A stretch of 64,000 bases of DNA, taken from NCBI RefSeq assembly GCF_023618015.1, contig NZ_JAJKBJ010000001.1:124001-188000 (forward strand), read 5' to 3'. The position numbers and the translations under genes are program-made. This document shows, in pieces, positions 1 through 9,344 of this stretch. The notes beneath the pieces are model-generated. The model had not been told where the DNA came from and ran no database searches. It saw only the letters and a program-made list of their open reading frames with translations. The first letter of the stretch is position 1; each line of letters begins with the position of its first letter. The DNA comes from Legionella maioricensis (lineage in GTDB: Bacteria; Pseudomonadota; Gammaproteobacteria; Legionellales; Legionellaceae).

Positions 1-70
1 TCATAGCAACCGTAGTGTCCTTGTATGGCTTTAATTGATGCAAAGGATCCATAAGTACCGCGAGTTTCAT
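1..70 (-). CDS. gshB: Glutathione synthetase, N-terminal fragment (runs off the window)
   Basis: Only the first 23 codons are present, beginning MKLAVLMDPLHQLKPYKD. This matches the conserved start of bacterial glutathione synthetase, where an MDP(I/L) strand opens the N-terminal domain. The enzyme would join gamma-glutamylcysteine and glycine using ATP in the cytoplasm. The start codon overlaps the gshA stop by one base (TAATG), and a GGAGGAGAA ribosome site lies inside the last gshA codons, so the two genes are translationally coupled and form a glutathione pathway operon on the minus strand. The family call rests on a short N-terminus plus the neighbour. Confidence 0.8.
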   Translation of the reverse strand, partial: MKLAVLMDPLHQLKPYKDTTVAM

Positions 71-1365
71 TATTCTCCTCCAATTGCCGCAATTTCTCTT
101 GCTGCTGCTAAGGCCGCCAGACGTGCAATTACTCCATAAACATAAAAACGATTAGGGCAATCCACAACCGCTAAGTCATCGCAGGGCATATTACAGGCTT
201 GAGCAAAAGCCAAGGGTTCAAAATGCATTCCAGGGGCGTTAAGATTCTCATCTATTCCTCTACCCTGATGAACGCGATAAAAACCACCTACAACAAATTG
301 ACCAATCATATAAACTACCGGCTCTGCCACAGCACCATCAGGCATGGTTTCAAAAGTATAAACACCCTCTTGAATGATCACTCTATCTACCTTACGGCTT
401 CCTTTACTAGCAGACATTTTGGTGCGTTGCTTTCTATTTAATTGACGTAACTCCTCACCGTCATGCACCATCATCACACTCATACCGTAAGTGCCATTAT
501 CTGCTTTAACTACCACGAAGGGTCTGTCTTTTATGCCATAAGTAACATATTTATCACTGACTAAAGACAGTATTTTATCTACTTCCTGGGCTAATTGATC
601 CACCCCTTCTTGAGCCATAAAATCAACGCCGTCTAAAGCACTGAAATAAGGGTCAATTAACCAGGAGTCAATACCAACCAAGTCAGCAAACTCGTGAGCT
701 ACTTCATTAAAAAATTGAAAATGGCTTGATTTCAAACGTGTTGCCCAACCTAACTTAGCGGTGGGCCTAATCCGTTGTTGCAAACCTTGCAAAATTTCAG
801 GGATACCGGAAGATAAATCATTATTTAACATCAGAAAACAAGGATTAAAATTATCCAGCCCCACTCTATTTCCCTGACGTTGCAGAGGTTCTATTAATAA
901 AGTCTCTCCATGTTCAAGAACCACTTCCATAGGATCTTTAAGCTCTGGATCTAAACTACCAATACGCACAATAAAACCCGCTTTAATTAAAATATTGCGT
1001 AGCACATTCAGACTTTGCATATAAAATTTATTGCGGGTATGACTTTCGGGAAGAATTAATATTTTGGTGCAATCAGGAATATATTCTACTAATACTGATT
1101 GTGCAGCCTGAATACACAAAGGAAGAAACTCTGGATTCAAATTATTAAAACCTGCAGGAAATAAATTCGTATCAACAGGAGCCAGCTTAAAACCTGCATG
1201 GCGCAAATCTACCGATGAAGTCAAAGGTGGAGGTGTTTCTTTCCACTTTAGTCGGAACCAAGCCTCTATTTCCGGAACCTGATTTAAAATAATCTTTTCC
1301 ACATGGTGTAAAGGACCTGAATGAGCCGTTGTCAAATGTGGAACTGGGATTTCGGTAGCATTCAT
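70..1365 (-). CDS. gshA: Glutamate-cysteine ligase, T. ferrooxidans type
   Basis: First enzyme of glutathione synthesis, ligating glutamate and cysteine with ATP in the cytoplasm. The protein of about 431 residues resembles the non-E. coli family of proteobacterial ligases typified by Acidithiobacillus, with conserved stretches such as SVDLRHAGFKLAPVDTN near residue 50 and FVVVKADNGTYGM near residue 285. The open frame extends two codons upstream to a GTG, but AGGGGA sits six bases before the ATG at 1365, so that ATG is the likely start. The next gene is gshB, overlapping by one base, which supports the pathway assignment. Family recognition is from remembered sequence, not a search. Confidence 0.85.
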   Translation of the reverse strand: MNATEIPVPHLTTAHSGPLHHVEKIILNQVPEIEAWFRLKWKETPPPLTSSVDLRHAGFKLAPVDTNLFPAGFNNLNPEFLPLCIQAAQSVLVEYIPDCTKILILPESHTRNKFYMQSLNVLRNILIKAGFIVRIGSLDPELKDPMEVVLEHGETLLIEPLQRQGNRVGLDNFNPCFLMLNNDLSSGIPEILQGLQQRIRPTAKLGWATRLKSSHFQFFNEVAHEFADLVGIDSWLIDPYFSALDGVDFMAQEGVDQLAQEVDKILSLVSDKYVTYGIKDRPFVVVKADNGTYGMSVMMVHDGEELRQLNRKQRTKMSASKGSRKVDRVIIQEGVYTFETMPDGAVAEPVVYMIGQFVVGGFYRVHQGRGIDENLNAPGMHFEPLAFAQACNMPCDDLAVVDCPNRFYVYGVIARLAALAAAREIAAIGGE

Positions 1366-1493
1366 GCTCACTCCCCTGAATTTTGGAATGGATCAATGGT
1401 ACCGATGTTGATGATAAAATGAAAGATCTACCCGATTTTAAGTGTCAAAAGTGATTCGAGTTATTTATCCTGGTAAAGTCAACGATAGCGTAA

Positions 1494-3602
1494 TTAATAT
1501 TCTAACAGACTGCAATTTTCGGCAGACTGCACCATATCATCGCTTTCTAACTCGCAGTTAAAACCAGTCAGGCTCATTAGGATTTCAATATCCTCAGCAA
1601 TTTCCGGCACGGTATGAAGGTAAGCCACGCGCTTAAAAAAAAGAGGAGTATCATAATTTATTTGAAATTGTTTTAAAGCCTCGGCAAACTCTAGATACCC
1701 GGGGGGTATGGAGAAAATTACAGCAGAAGTGGAGGATAATTTAGAGTGTGATTGTAAATCATATTTCTTTATTAACTGACCCAGTTTTTGTTGAACAATC
1801 TTTTCATACGCCTCCAATTCTTCCGCTAATTGTTGCGAGATTTCTTGATATTGAAGATCGGTTTTTACCTGACTTAACTCTTCAGCTGAATAATCGACTG
1901 TCTGTAAGCCCGCCCTGTTTGCCAAATAAATAAGATCAATCCGTCTATTATCCTGAAGCAGCTGCTCCTGATGCTCTATTATATAATCAGTACGTAAAAT
2001 ACCTTGTATGTGTTGTTGTACCCGTTCTTTTCTACTATATGCATCGAGGCGATTCGGATTGAATTCAGTAGCCCATTTAATTGAGTGAGCTAAAAATAAA
2101 AAGTTCTTCCATAAATCATTAGTACGACAATTAACATCATGAAAAAGATGCAATATCTCCAACTCGTGAACCAGCTCATCGACTACTTCAATAACCCCCA
2201 TAGGGCTTTTTGCCTGAGAGATGGTGCTATGATACTTTCCCAGAGCCACATTAGCCCATTTTTCTGCCAATTTGGGCTCAGGGGTGAATAGATAAATATC
2301 ATTTGAAAGCTGAATTCGTGTATAAATATTTTTTGCCAATGCGTCTATTTCAGTATCAGCAAAATCTTTAATATTGACAGCGGAATCCTCAACATCTCCA
2401 GCGCTTGCCAACGCATGCGCTCGGCCACATCTCAGATCATATTGGAGTTCCAATTTTGTCGATTTCCTGGAAAACTCATTTGCCAAATCACTGTAATAGT
2501 AACTTAAATTACCCCAAAATGAGGATAAAGATACTCTTTGAGAAGGTTCAAAATCCTTCAAGAAGTCATTAATAATAACCTCTATATCCTGTACCGCGAT
2601 ATCTTTCGTTTTCCTCATTTCCGCAATTGCTTTTTTCTCCAATTCCTTTAATTTTTCTAACATTTCAGGAGTTAGCTTATCCATTTCATCCGGGAATTTT
2701 TTCCATAGCTTTTCCTCTCGTATCGTCAAAGACATATACCGACAAAAAGATGAAACAATGGTACTTCGGTTAACAAAACCTATTCTAAAACCATTCGCCT
2801 GATTGTCCGACTTTATCCGCTGTAGTAATTCCTTAATACCGTCCACTGTTGCTGCATCAGGATGCAAAGGAAAAGCATTATAGTCTTGTCTAAAAATCCC
2901 TCTTCTGTCTTCAGTTGAACCATAAAAAACACTGTCACTTAATAACTTTTGTACTGCTTTTATGTCTTCCAGAGTAAAATTCTTTAACAATTGAGGTAAC
3001 AGCTTGCATAGTGATGTTGTTGCCTGAAATAAATCATAAACACACCCCTTTCCTCTTGCTTCTCTTGCGTTATAGTGACGCCAGTTTTCAAAATTGAGAA
3101 AAAACTGATGATCGGTAAATAGCAAAAAGTGTAATTCTGGATGAATTTGTTTTAAATACAGTAAAGGAGGTAGGGTGAGTTGTAGCGTTGAATCATTGAC
3201 TGAATTAAAAGAAGTGATTTGGGCGATTTCACGCGCCTTCACGTCCAACTGATTAAAAGGAAGCTTAAATCCTTTTACATATACTGCCTCAATTAAAGAC
3301 GAGCATTTTTTTGCCCTTTCTTTATCTGTGGGCAACGTCAGGACCTTCTCACAAAACTTTAAAATATTGTCCTCACTTAATTGACTTTCTTCTTCTATCT
3401 CTAATTCAATGATGCCCGCAGTGGCCATGTGCTTTTTTAAGTAAGGGGGCTTATCCCTTTGGGCTGCTGCCAGATTGGGATAGATTAAATAGTATTTACC
3501 TGATATTGCCTTTTTTAGAGCTTCGGCGATTTTTTTAGAACAAGTCGCATCACTATAAAACGTGGTTAAACCAGGGATAAGAATAAAGCGTTTTAGAGAC
3601 AT
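1494..3602 (-). CDS. Large orphan protein, candidate Dot/Icm substrate
   Basis: A protein of about 702 residues with no domain I recognise. It opens MSLKRFILIPGLTTFYS, has long helical, charged stretches (roughly residues 320-360 and 580-640 look coiled-coil prone) and ends in an acidic tail (ELESDDMVQSAENCSLLEY). An upstream in-frame Met exists at 3629, but AAGGTAGG lies just before 3602, which favours this start. It stands alone, with no operon partner. Size, helical content and acidic C-terminus are common in Legionella translocated effectors, but this is only suggestive. No membrane segment or signal peptide is evident. Confidence 0.7.
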   Translation of the reverse strand: MSLKRFILIPGLTTFYSDATCSKKIAEALKKAISGKYYLIYPNLAAAQRDKPPYLKKHMATAGIIELEIEEESQLSEDNILKFCEKVLTLPTDKERAKKCSSLIEAVYVKGFKLPFNQLDVKAREIAQITSFNSVNDSTLQLTLPPLLYLKQIHPELHFLLFTDHQFFLNFENWRHYNAREARGKGCVYDLFQATTSLCKLLPQLLKNFTLEDIKAVQKLLSDSVFYGSTEDRRGIFRQDYNAFPLHPDAATVDGIKELLQRIKSDNQANGFRIGFVNRSTIVSSFCRYMSLTIREEKLWKKFPDEMDKLTPEMLEKLKELEKKAIAEMRKTKDIAVQDIEVIINDFLKDFEPSQRVSLSSFWGNLSYYYSDLANEFSRKSTKLELQYDLRCGRAHALASAGDVEDSAVNIKDFADTEIDALAKNIYTRIQLSNDIYLFTPEPKLAEKWANVALGKYHSTISQAKSPMGVIEVVDELVHELEILHLFHDVNCRTNDLWKNFLFLAHSIKWATEFNPNRLDAYSRKERVQQHIQGILRTDYIIEHQEQLLQDNRRIDLIYLANRAGLQTVDYSAEELSQVKTDLQYQEISQQLAEELEAYEKIVQQKLGQLIKKYDLQSHSKLSSTSAVIFSIPPGYLEFAEALKQFQINYDTPLFFKRVAYLHTVPEIAEDIEILMSLTGFNCELESDDMVQSAENCSLLEY

Positions 3603-3888
3603 AGGCCTACCTTGTAATAATTTGCACAATTATGACATTGAATAATTAATGTGTCTAATATGTCACCTGAACTGGAGTTTAATCTTCTCTATTTAATGAT
3701 TCTCTAGGAAAGCCCTCTCGCTTACATTCAACAATGAGTACCCGTCAAGATATAAGCGCGAACCAAGTATGAATATCTTTATTTGGTGCTAATGAATTGT
3801 ATGAAAGGGGGATTTTGCGTAGAGGTCTTAATCTGCCGCTTAGAATAGATGGATATACTTTTGAAGTCTAATTAACTGGAGTATCTCA

Positions 3889-4128
3889 ATGCAAAATAAA
3901 CAACCAACAGCTCAAGCTAAAAAAATTATGGGGGAAATTGAAATTAAAAATGGAAATACCGCGTATAACAATACTACTGGCATCTATGGGCTATTTGCTG
4001 TAGCGGACAGGGTGCAAAGTGCAGTAACAGGCTTGGCAATTACCAATGAGGTAGCGCAGATAAGAAATGGAGAAAGATTACAAGCGGAAGCAGAAAAAGT
4101 GTTATCCAATAAAAGCTACTCTTTTTGA
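3889..4128 (+). CDS. Small orphan protein
   Basis: Seventy-nine residues, starting MQNKQPTAQAKKIMGEIEI. A CTGGAG ribosome site lies about nine bases before the ATG, so translation is likely. It is hydrophilic with a central semi-hydrophobic stretch (IYGLFAVADRVQSAVTGLAI, about residues 32-51) and a C-terminal helix rich in Glu and Ala. No family recognised. It lies between the large orphan on the opposite strand and the LuxR-type regulator and may be transcribed ahead of the regulator, though 130 bases separate them. Confidence 0.55.
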   Translation: MQNKQPTAQAKKIMGEIEIKNGNTAYNNTTGIYGLFAVADRVQSAVTGLAITNEVAQIRNGERLQAEAEKVLSNKSYSF

Positions 4129-4257
4129 GTTTTTAGTTTATTTTCGCTCTATTTACATCTTATTAAAAATGCTCATAGGCTATGAATGACTAGACTAGAC
4201 TATACTAACAATATTAAGACTGCTTATTAAAGGCAGCCTTGTTTTAGGAGCTTCTTT

Positions 4258-5127
4258 ATGAAGGCCTTTAATAATATGCAAATGTATACTTCTTATTTAG
4301 AGAATCGCTACCAGCCTATTTTTGCAAATACTCTAATTTATAGCTGGGGATACTTCTATTACGATTTAAGCGGTCGTTGTATGCAGTTAATGTCTGATAA
4401 AGTGCTTTTGGATGTTTTTTTAAAAAATGATTTATTTGTCCCGCAGATTATCAACAACATTACTTCAAACCAGGATGACTTTTACGCCTCAGATATTAAA
4501 AATGATGCGATGTTATCTGCTTCAATCAAAGAAACTTTAGTAGATCATCAATATGTTTATTTTTTTGATATTGTCCATAATCATAAGGACTACACAGAAA
4601 TTTATACTTTTGCAACATGCTCCGATGCGGCTCAATCAAATAATTTTGTCCTTAACAATATAGACGTTTTAAGAATAGTGAGTCAGGATCTTGGGGAGCG
4701 TTGCCGGCGATTAACTAAAGAAAATACATTGATTTTGCCTAAAGATTTTATAATTGAAATGAATACACTTGCCCAATCGCAGCAACCATCCAAGTCTTTA
4801 AATCTAAAAGAGATCATTTTAGAAAAAAAAGATAAAGCTCATAAACTGCAAGAAATGGTAAATGATACCGCTTTCGATTTAAATAAGTTACCTTTTAACT
4901 TTTTATCGGCAAAAGAGTTAACACTAAAAGAAAAAGAGATTATTTATCTCTATTATTTTGGTTTTAATACGCATCGTATTGCCGACATTTTGGAAATATC
5001 AAAACGAACTGTCGATAAACATTTTGAAAATATTAAGAGAAAACTTGCTTGTGAAAGTACAGGTCAAATAATTCCTACCTTGTTACGATCTAATCTTTCA
5101 ATAAATAACTTGATCCACACGGTCTGA
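4258..5127 (+). CDS. LuxR-family transcriptional regulator
   Basis: The C-terminal 60 residues (about 216-278) form a clear LuxR/GerE helix-turn-helix: LTLKEKEIIYLYYFGFNTHRIADIL then ISKRTVDKHFENIKRKL, with the conserved Glu, the invariant Val in the recognition helix and the K-x-H-x-x-N-I-x-x-K-L pattern. The 210-residue N-terminal part is not an autoinducer or receiver domain that I recognise; such LuxR proteins with private sensor regions are common in Legionella. An AGGAG site lies six to seven bases before the ATG. The target genes are unknown; the divergent neighbours give no clue. Confidence 0.85.
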   Translation: MKAFNNMQMYTSYLENRYQPIFANTLIYSWGYFYYDLSGRCMQLMSDKVLLDVFLKNDLFVPQIINNITSNQDDFYASDIKNDAMLSASIKETLVDHQYVYFFDIVHNHKDYTEIYTFATCSDAAQSNNFVLNNIDVLRIVSQDLGERCRRLTKENTLILPKDFIIEMNTLAQSQQPSKSLNLKEIILEKKDKAHKLQEMVNDTAFDLNKLPFNFLSAKELTLKEKEIIYLYYFGFNTHRIADILEISKRTVDKHFENIKRKLACESTGQIIPTLLRSNLSINNLIHTV

Positions 5128-5261
5128 ATTTATAAATAAGAGCCTGTTTTAAAGATGCTTTTGCCCTGAGGTTTTTCAGATTTATTATAGGGGTTTCATA
5201 GTTAAATGATTTCTAAGATGGCATAATAAAACACTATATTTCAAGTTCAATCATTTTCTCT

Positions 5262-6158
5262 ATGCGGCAATTAAAAACCATCAAAGCAGTCTTGTTGCTT
5301 ATTCTTCTGGGTTTTATCTGGGGTTCTGGTTATTCACTGGCTAAATTTGCAATGACTAATGGAGTATCGCCTTTGGGCTATGCTTTTTGGCAATCTTTAG
5401 GCCCCGCTTTGTTATTGACTTTTTTTTGTATTACAACCAAACAAACACCATTCTTACGCCCCGAATATTGGTCTTATTTTCTCATATGTGGTCTGGTTGG
5501 CATTGCCATCCCCAATACCAATATGTACTTTATTGCCAGCCATATTCCAGCAGGATTATTAGCTGTCCTGGTCAATACTGTTCCTTTATTAGTTTATCCT
5601 TTAGCTCTTTTCTCAGGGCAAGAGAAACGTGACCGATGGCGTTTTTTAGCTTTATTATTGGGCATGACAGGAATACTGCTTATTGTAGGGATTAGCACAA
5701 CCGGATTTTATTCCAGCTGGACTCTGTTAGCCATGTTAACCCCACTGGGTTTTGCACTTTGCTCTATATACATAGGTGCCAGACAGCCACTGGAAATAAA
5801 TTCCTTGCAAGCAGCAAGTGGAATGCTGCTTGCGGCATCATTTTTACTCATCCCACTGGTCATTAGCCAACATGCTTTTTATCCATTATCAGGCCCATTG
5901 ACGATAGTAAAACAAATTATTATTTTAGAAATCATCTTATCCAGTTTAGGATATCTGCTCTTTTTTATTCTCATCCGCATGGCTGGTCCGGTATTTTATA
6001 GTTTAACGGGAGGAATAGTTGCTTTAACTGGCCTTTTCTGGGGTTATCTGGTTTTTGGTGAGACCCCTACCTCTATTCAAAGTATGGCAGTGGCCTTGGT
6101 TATTTTTGCACTTTTTCTGTTATCATGGAGACAATCGAGACAAACTCAAGGAGCCTGA
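5262..6158 (+). CDS. EamA/DMT-family permease
   Basis: A 298-residue inner-membrane protein with about ten hydrophobic segments arranged as two EamA repeats. The first opens LLLILLGFIWGSGYSLAKFA, the typical DMT signature with a WGS motif, and the second half contains GGIVALTGLFWGYLVFGE, the usual end of an EamA repeat. Such transporters export amino acids or small metabolites; the substrate cannot be read from sequence. Three bases separate its stop from the ATG of a small membrane protein, which in turn overlaps a rhodanese gene, so the three form an operon. Confidence 0.85.
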   Translation: MRQLKTIKAVLLLILLGFIWGSGYSLAKFAMTNGVSPLGYAFWQSLGPALLLTFFCITTKQTPFLRPEYWSYFLICGLVGIAIPNTNMYFIASHIPAGLLAVLVNTVPLLVYPLALFSGQEKRDRWRFLALLLGMTGILLIVGISTTGFYSSWTLLAMLTPLGFALCSIYIGARQPLEINSLQAASGMLLAASFLLIPLVISQHAFYPLSGPLTIVKQIIILEIILSSLGYLLFFILIRMAGPVFYSLTGGIVALTGLFWGYLVFGETPTSIQSMAVALVIFALFLLSWRQSRQTQGA

Positions 6159-6161
6159 TTG

Positions 6162-6443
6162 ATGCTGAGTGAATTGGCAAAACAATTTAGTACTCAAATC
6201 CAAACGTTTTTTTATTTAATCATGTTAATTAATGGCATTTTGCATTTTATTTTTGCAGGAGCCGTAGCTCGTGATGCTGGAAATTTATATCGCTTGGGAC
6301 AAAAACCTGTTTTAGTTTCTGCGCCAACCTGGGCATTTGCCACATTGATTGGCGGTGTATTTACGGCAACAATCTATTGGATTCTACACCATTCCACATT
6401 AACAAGACCAGCAATGAGAGAAATGCGTTATGACAAAGCATGA
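6162..6443 (+). CDS. Small membrane protein with two hydrophobic segments
   Basis: Ninety-three residues with two predicted membrane helices (about 15-35 and 55-75). The frame opens one codon earlier at a TTG, but the ATG at 6162 has AAGGAG about eight bases upstream and is preferred. It sits between an EamA permease and a single-domain rhodanese, overlapping the latter by 14 bases, so tight translational coupling is likely. Its function is unknown; from position it could be an accessory subunit or a membrane anchor for the rhodanese, which is inference only. Confidence 0.7.
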   Translation: MLSELAKQFSTQIQTFFYLIMLINGILHFIFAGAVARDAGNLYRLGQKPVLVSAPTWAFATLIGGVFTATIYWILHHSTLTRPAMREMRYDKA

Positions 6444-6762
6444 AATTAAAACTATAGATGTTCATGAGTTAAAAAATAAAATGGATACTCAATCAGACTT
6501 ATGTTTAATTGACGTTCGTGAACTTGAAGAATGGCAAACAGCCCGTATTCCAGGAGCACATCATATCCCTAAAGATAATATTGTCTCCAACATAGAATCT
6601 AAAGTTTCGGATAAAACTCATCCAATTTATCTCCATTGTCGTGGCGGAGTCAGATCGCTCTATGCTGCACAGTGTTTAATGGATATAGGCTATGAAGAGG
6701 TTTATTCTGTAGATGGTGGTATCATTGAGTGGGCTATGTTTGGTTACCCAATAAAGGAATAA
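6430..6762 (+). CDS. Rhodanese-like single-domain protein
   Basis: A 110-residue protein with the complete rhodanese fold markers: LIDVRELEEWQTARIPGAHH near residue 26 and the active-site loop IYLHCRGGVRS with catalytic Cys70. It would carry a persulfide on that cysteine and move sulfane sulfur to an acceptor in the cytoplasm. It is the last gene of the EamA operon and is followed directly by a strong hairpin terminator. The acceptor is unknown. The CRGGVRS loop is typical of GlpE/PspE-like proteins. Confidence 0.9.
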   Translation: MTKHEIKTIDVHELKNKMDTQSDLCLIDVRELEEWQTARIPGAHHIPKDNIVSNIESKVSDKTHPIYLHCRGGVRSLYAAQCLMDIGYEEVYSVDGGIIEWAMFGYPIKE

Positions 6763-6765
6763 ATG

Positions 6766-6786
6766 ACACCCCTAAAACAGGGGTGT
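6766..6786. terminator. Bidirectional intrinsic terminator
   Basis: An eight-base perfect stem, ACACCCCT/AGGGGTGT, with loop AAAAC lies between two convergent genes (rhodanese ending at 6762 and the orphan ending at 6794). A short T-rich tail follows on the plus strand. It can serve both transcripts. Confidence 0.8.
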
Positions 6787-6793
6787 AGTTTTG

Positions 6794-7477
6794 TTAAACA
6801 TATGAAGGACTTGTTGTCTGCTGAACTTTTCCCTCTTCAGCGGGTGTCCCACCGCCAAAAAATCCTCCGAAATACCCCTTAGACGCTGGCTTCTTAGCCT
6901 CAGGCACTGGCTTCTTAACCCCCTGTTCTTTTAGATGTAACTCTCTAGCCGCCTGAATGAGCTCTACACGCCATCCCTGGACTTGAGTAGATAAAGTAAT
7001 AATGTCTGCCTCAACTTCATATCCTGCAATGTCGAAAGGTTGTTTCTTTAAATATCCTTTTTTTGGATCAGCGGATACATAAACATTAGAACGCAGAAAT
7101 TTCTCTAAAGGTCCATACATGTCGATCAAATCGTCTCGTTCGGGTTGGTTACCTGGCTTAAGATCCAAAGAGGAATTTAATGACCGGTATAAACTACTTC
7201 TTTCAGGAGAAACCCAATTATAAGATTTCGCAATTTTCTGGTGTATAAAATATGCTGCGGCGTTTAATATTCGCGCCTTTTCAAGTGTATTGTCTAACGA
7301 ATCTAAAATCTCAATGGTTTTTAGCAAAAACCTGGCTTGGATCCTTCTCTCATCATCCAGTTTTTCTAAAGACTCTTCTAATTTATTGGGATCTAACTTG
7401 TGATCTCGAAGTAAAGTGTTAACGCTTTCCTTAATACTTAACTTAAGTACCTGATAGGCTACTAATGTAAATGACAT
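6794..7477 (-). CDS. Orphan helical protein with glycine-rich tail
   Basis: A 227-residue protein with an AAGGAG site seven bases before the start. Residues 1-100 are predominantly helical (KLEESLEKLDDERRIQARFL); the last 35 residues are low complexity, with a Gly/Phe patch (GYFGGFFGGG) and a tail AEEGKVQQTTSPSYV that carries a Glu pair of the kind seen in Dot/Icm E-block signals. No known domain recognised. It is a single-gene unit with its own terminator. Effector status is a guess from composition. Confidence 0.6.
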   Translation of the reverse strand: MSFTLVAYQVLKLSIKESVNTLLRDHKLDPNKLEESLEKLDDERRIQARFLLKTIEILDSLDNTLEKARILNAAAYFIHQKIAKSYNWVSPERSSLYRSLNSSLDLKPGNQPERDDLIDMYGPLEKFLRSNVYVSADPKKGYLKKQPFDIAGYEVEADIITLSTQVQGWRVELIQAARELHLKEQGVKKPVPEAKKPASKGYFGGFFGGGTPAEEGKVQQTTSPSYV

Positions 7478-7703
7478 CGTTGTTTCTCCTTAAACTCCAT
7501 TAAAAGGATTGGTGCAATATGTTCCACCACATGTCAGTGTAAACTAATTCATAATTTTCGTCATGTGTTTTTTTGTACTAATTATATAATTTTTAATCCA
7601 TTGATTTTAATAATAAAATTATAAAGCATCCATTTGATTCTTGCATTTAGCTGCTTTTTCACGATATTTTAGCATTCAATTTTATTTTATAATCCGGCTC
7701 AAT

Positions 7704-9344
7704 ATGAAAAAAATTACATACAGCATGATGCTTCTTATCACCACTTTTATTAGCCATGCGGAAATGAATCAACCAAGGCTTGTGGTCCAACTGGTCGTGG
7801 ATCAATTAAGAGGTGATTTAATTCACCAGCACCAGGAACAATTTGGCAGCAACGGTTTTAACTATTTATTAAACCATGGTCTTGACTATCATAATGCCCA
7901 TCATCCCCATGCAAACACTACAACCTGTGCGGGACATGCCACTATAGCTACAGGAAGTTATCCTTCAATGCACGGGGTGGTTGATAATGATTGGTATGAC
8001 AGAACGTCCGGAAAATTAGTCTATTGCATGGAAGATTTAAAAGCCAGCATCTTGCCTACTGTGCATACAAAGACACAAAATCCGGGGCGCTCGCCTGTTA
8101 ATTTAAAAGTCTCCACTCTAAGTGATGAAATAATGTTGGCTAAAAAAGGAAAAGCGTTTGGAGTATCTTTAAAAGATCGCGCAGCAATTACCCTTGCGGG
8201 TCATGCAGGAAAAGCGTTTTGGTTTGATAAAACGAATGGAGGGTTCGTTACTTCTGATTATTATTATTCCAGCTACCCTCAATGGGTTCAAGAATGGAAT
8301 AAACAATATAAGCCTCAAGAGTATAGTTGGAGCCTGGGTCGTCCGCTAAAAGAATATCAAAACGCAAATAACCCAACTTTTCATCATGACTTTAAAAGTT
8401 TCGGTCAAACCTTTCCTCACCACATTTCTAATCCACCTTCGCAGGAGTATTTTACCTATTTATCCAGAACACCTAAAGCGGACCAATTAACAGCTGATTT
8501 TGCAAAGCAACTTTTAATAAATGAACAATTAGGATTATCAGCAAATAAAACGGATTATTTAGCAATCAGTTTTTCTGCAGTTGATGCTATTGGCCATCAA
8601 TTTGGTCCAAACAGTCTGGAGGCTGAAGATAACTTATTGGAACTAGACAAGACTATAGCCAACCTTCTTGCCGCCATAGACAAACAGGTTGGTCTTGATA
8701 ATGTGCTTATCGTATTAACTGCGGATCATGGAGTTGATGACAGTCCGTCTTACTTAAAGGCACATCATATCCATGAGATCAAGCCAATGGATGTTAACGC
8801 ATCAGAACAACAGATTCGTGCTCTATTAAAAACACGTTTCCACCTTCCTGCAGAAGTATTAAAGTCCATTACTCCCCCTTATGTTTATCTGGATCATCAG
8901 ATCATTAATGATCTTCATCTGGATCTAACTGAAGTCAGCCAATACGTCGCTCAAATATTAACTCGGCAGCCCGGAGTCTTTAAAGCATATCCCCTGCCCG
9001 TTACCAATATTGAAAAAAATTGGCTTAGTGCAAAAGTAGATAAAATGGCCTACCCCTATCGTGCAGGAGACGTCTATATAGTTCAGCCGCCTTATCAATC
9101 CAATGGCAGTAAAAATGATAACCGGGTGACTCATGGAAGCCCCTGGCGATATGATAGTTATGTCCCTCTATTATTTGTCCATTCGAATTTTAATGCTCAC
9201 GTGATTTCACGGCCCGTTCAAACGACAGACATAGCACCCACTTTGGCCGTCCTATTAATGATAAAACAGCCCTCTGGAGCAGTTGGCCAGCCTTTATCTG
9301 AAGTATTAAACGCATTTGAGAGAAGTAAGCTTAAGAGAAATTAA
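7704..9344 (+). CDS. Secreted alkaline-phosphatase superfamily phosphohydrolase (PafA-like)
   Basis: The frame extends 21 codons upstream, but the Met at 7704 opens a clean signal peptide (MKKITYSMMLLITTFISHA). The 546-residue protein carries the metal-site markers of the type I phosphodiesterase/PafA branch: LVVDQLRGD near residue 33, a TTCAGHATIATG motif with the probable nucleophilic Thr near 74, SAVDAIGHQFGP near 290 and LTADHGVDD near 340. It would act in the periplasm or outside the cell, releasing phosphate from monoesters with bound zinc. No operon partner. Monoesterase versus diesterase activity cannot be decided from these motifs. Confidence 0.85.
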   Translation: MKKITYSMMLLITTFISHAEMNQPRLVVQLVVDQLRGDLIHQHQEQFGSNGFNYLLNHGLDYHNAHHPHANTTTCAGHATIATGSYPSMHGVVDNDWYDRTSGKLVYCMEDLKASILPTVHTKTQNPGRSPVNLKVSTLSDEIMLAKKGKAFGVSLKDRAAITLAGHAGKAFWFDKTNGGFVTSDYYYSSYPQWVQEWNKQYKPQEYSWSLGRPLKEYQNANNPTFHHDFKSFGQTFPHHISNPPSQEYFTYLSRTPKADQLTADFAKQLLINEQLGLSANKTDYLAISFSAVDAIGHQFGPNSLEAEDNLLELDKTIANLLAAIDKQVGLDNVLIVLTADHGVDDSPSYLKAHHIHEIKPMDVNASEQQIRALLKTRFHLPAEVLKSITPPYVYLDHQIINDLHLDLTEVSQYVAQILTRQPGVFKAYPLPVTNIEKNWLSAKVDKMAYPYRAGDVYIVQPPYQSNGSKNDNRVTHGSPWRYDSYVPLLFVHSNFNAHVISRPVQTTDIAPTLAVLLMIKQPSGAVGQPLSEVLNAFERSKLKRN

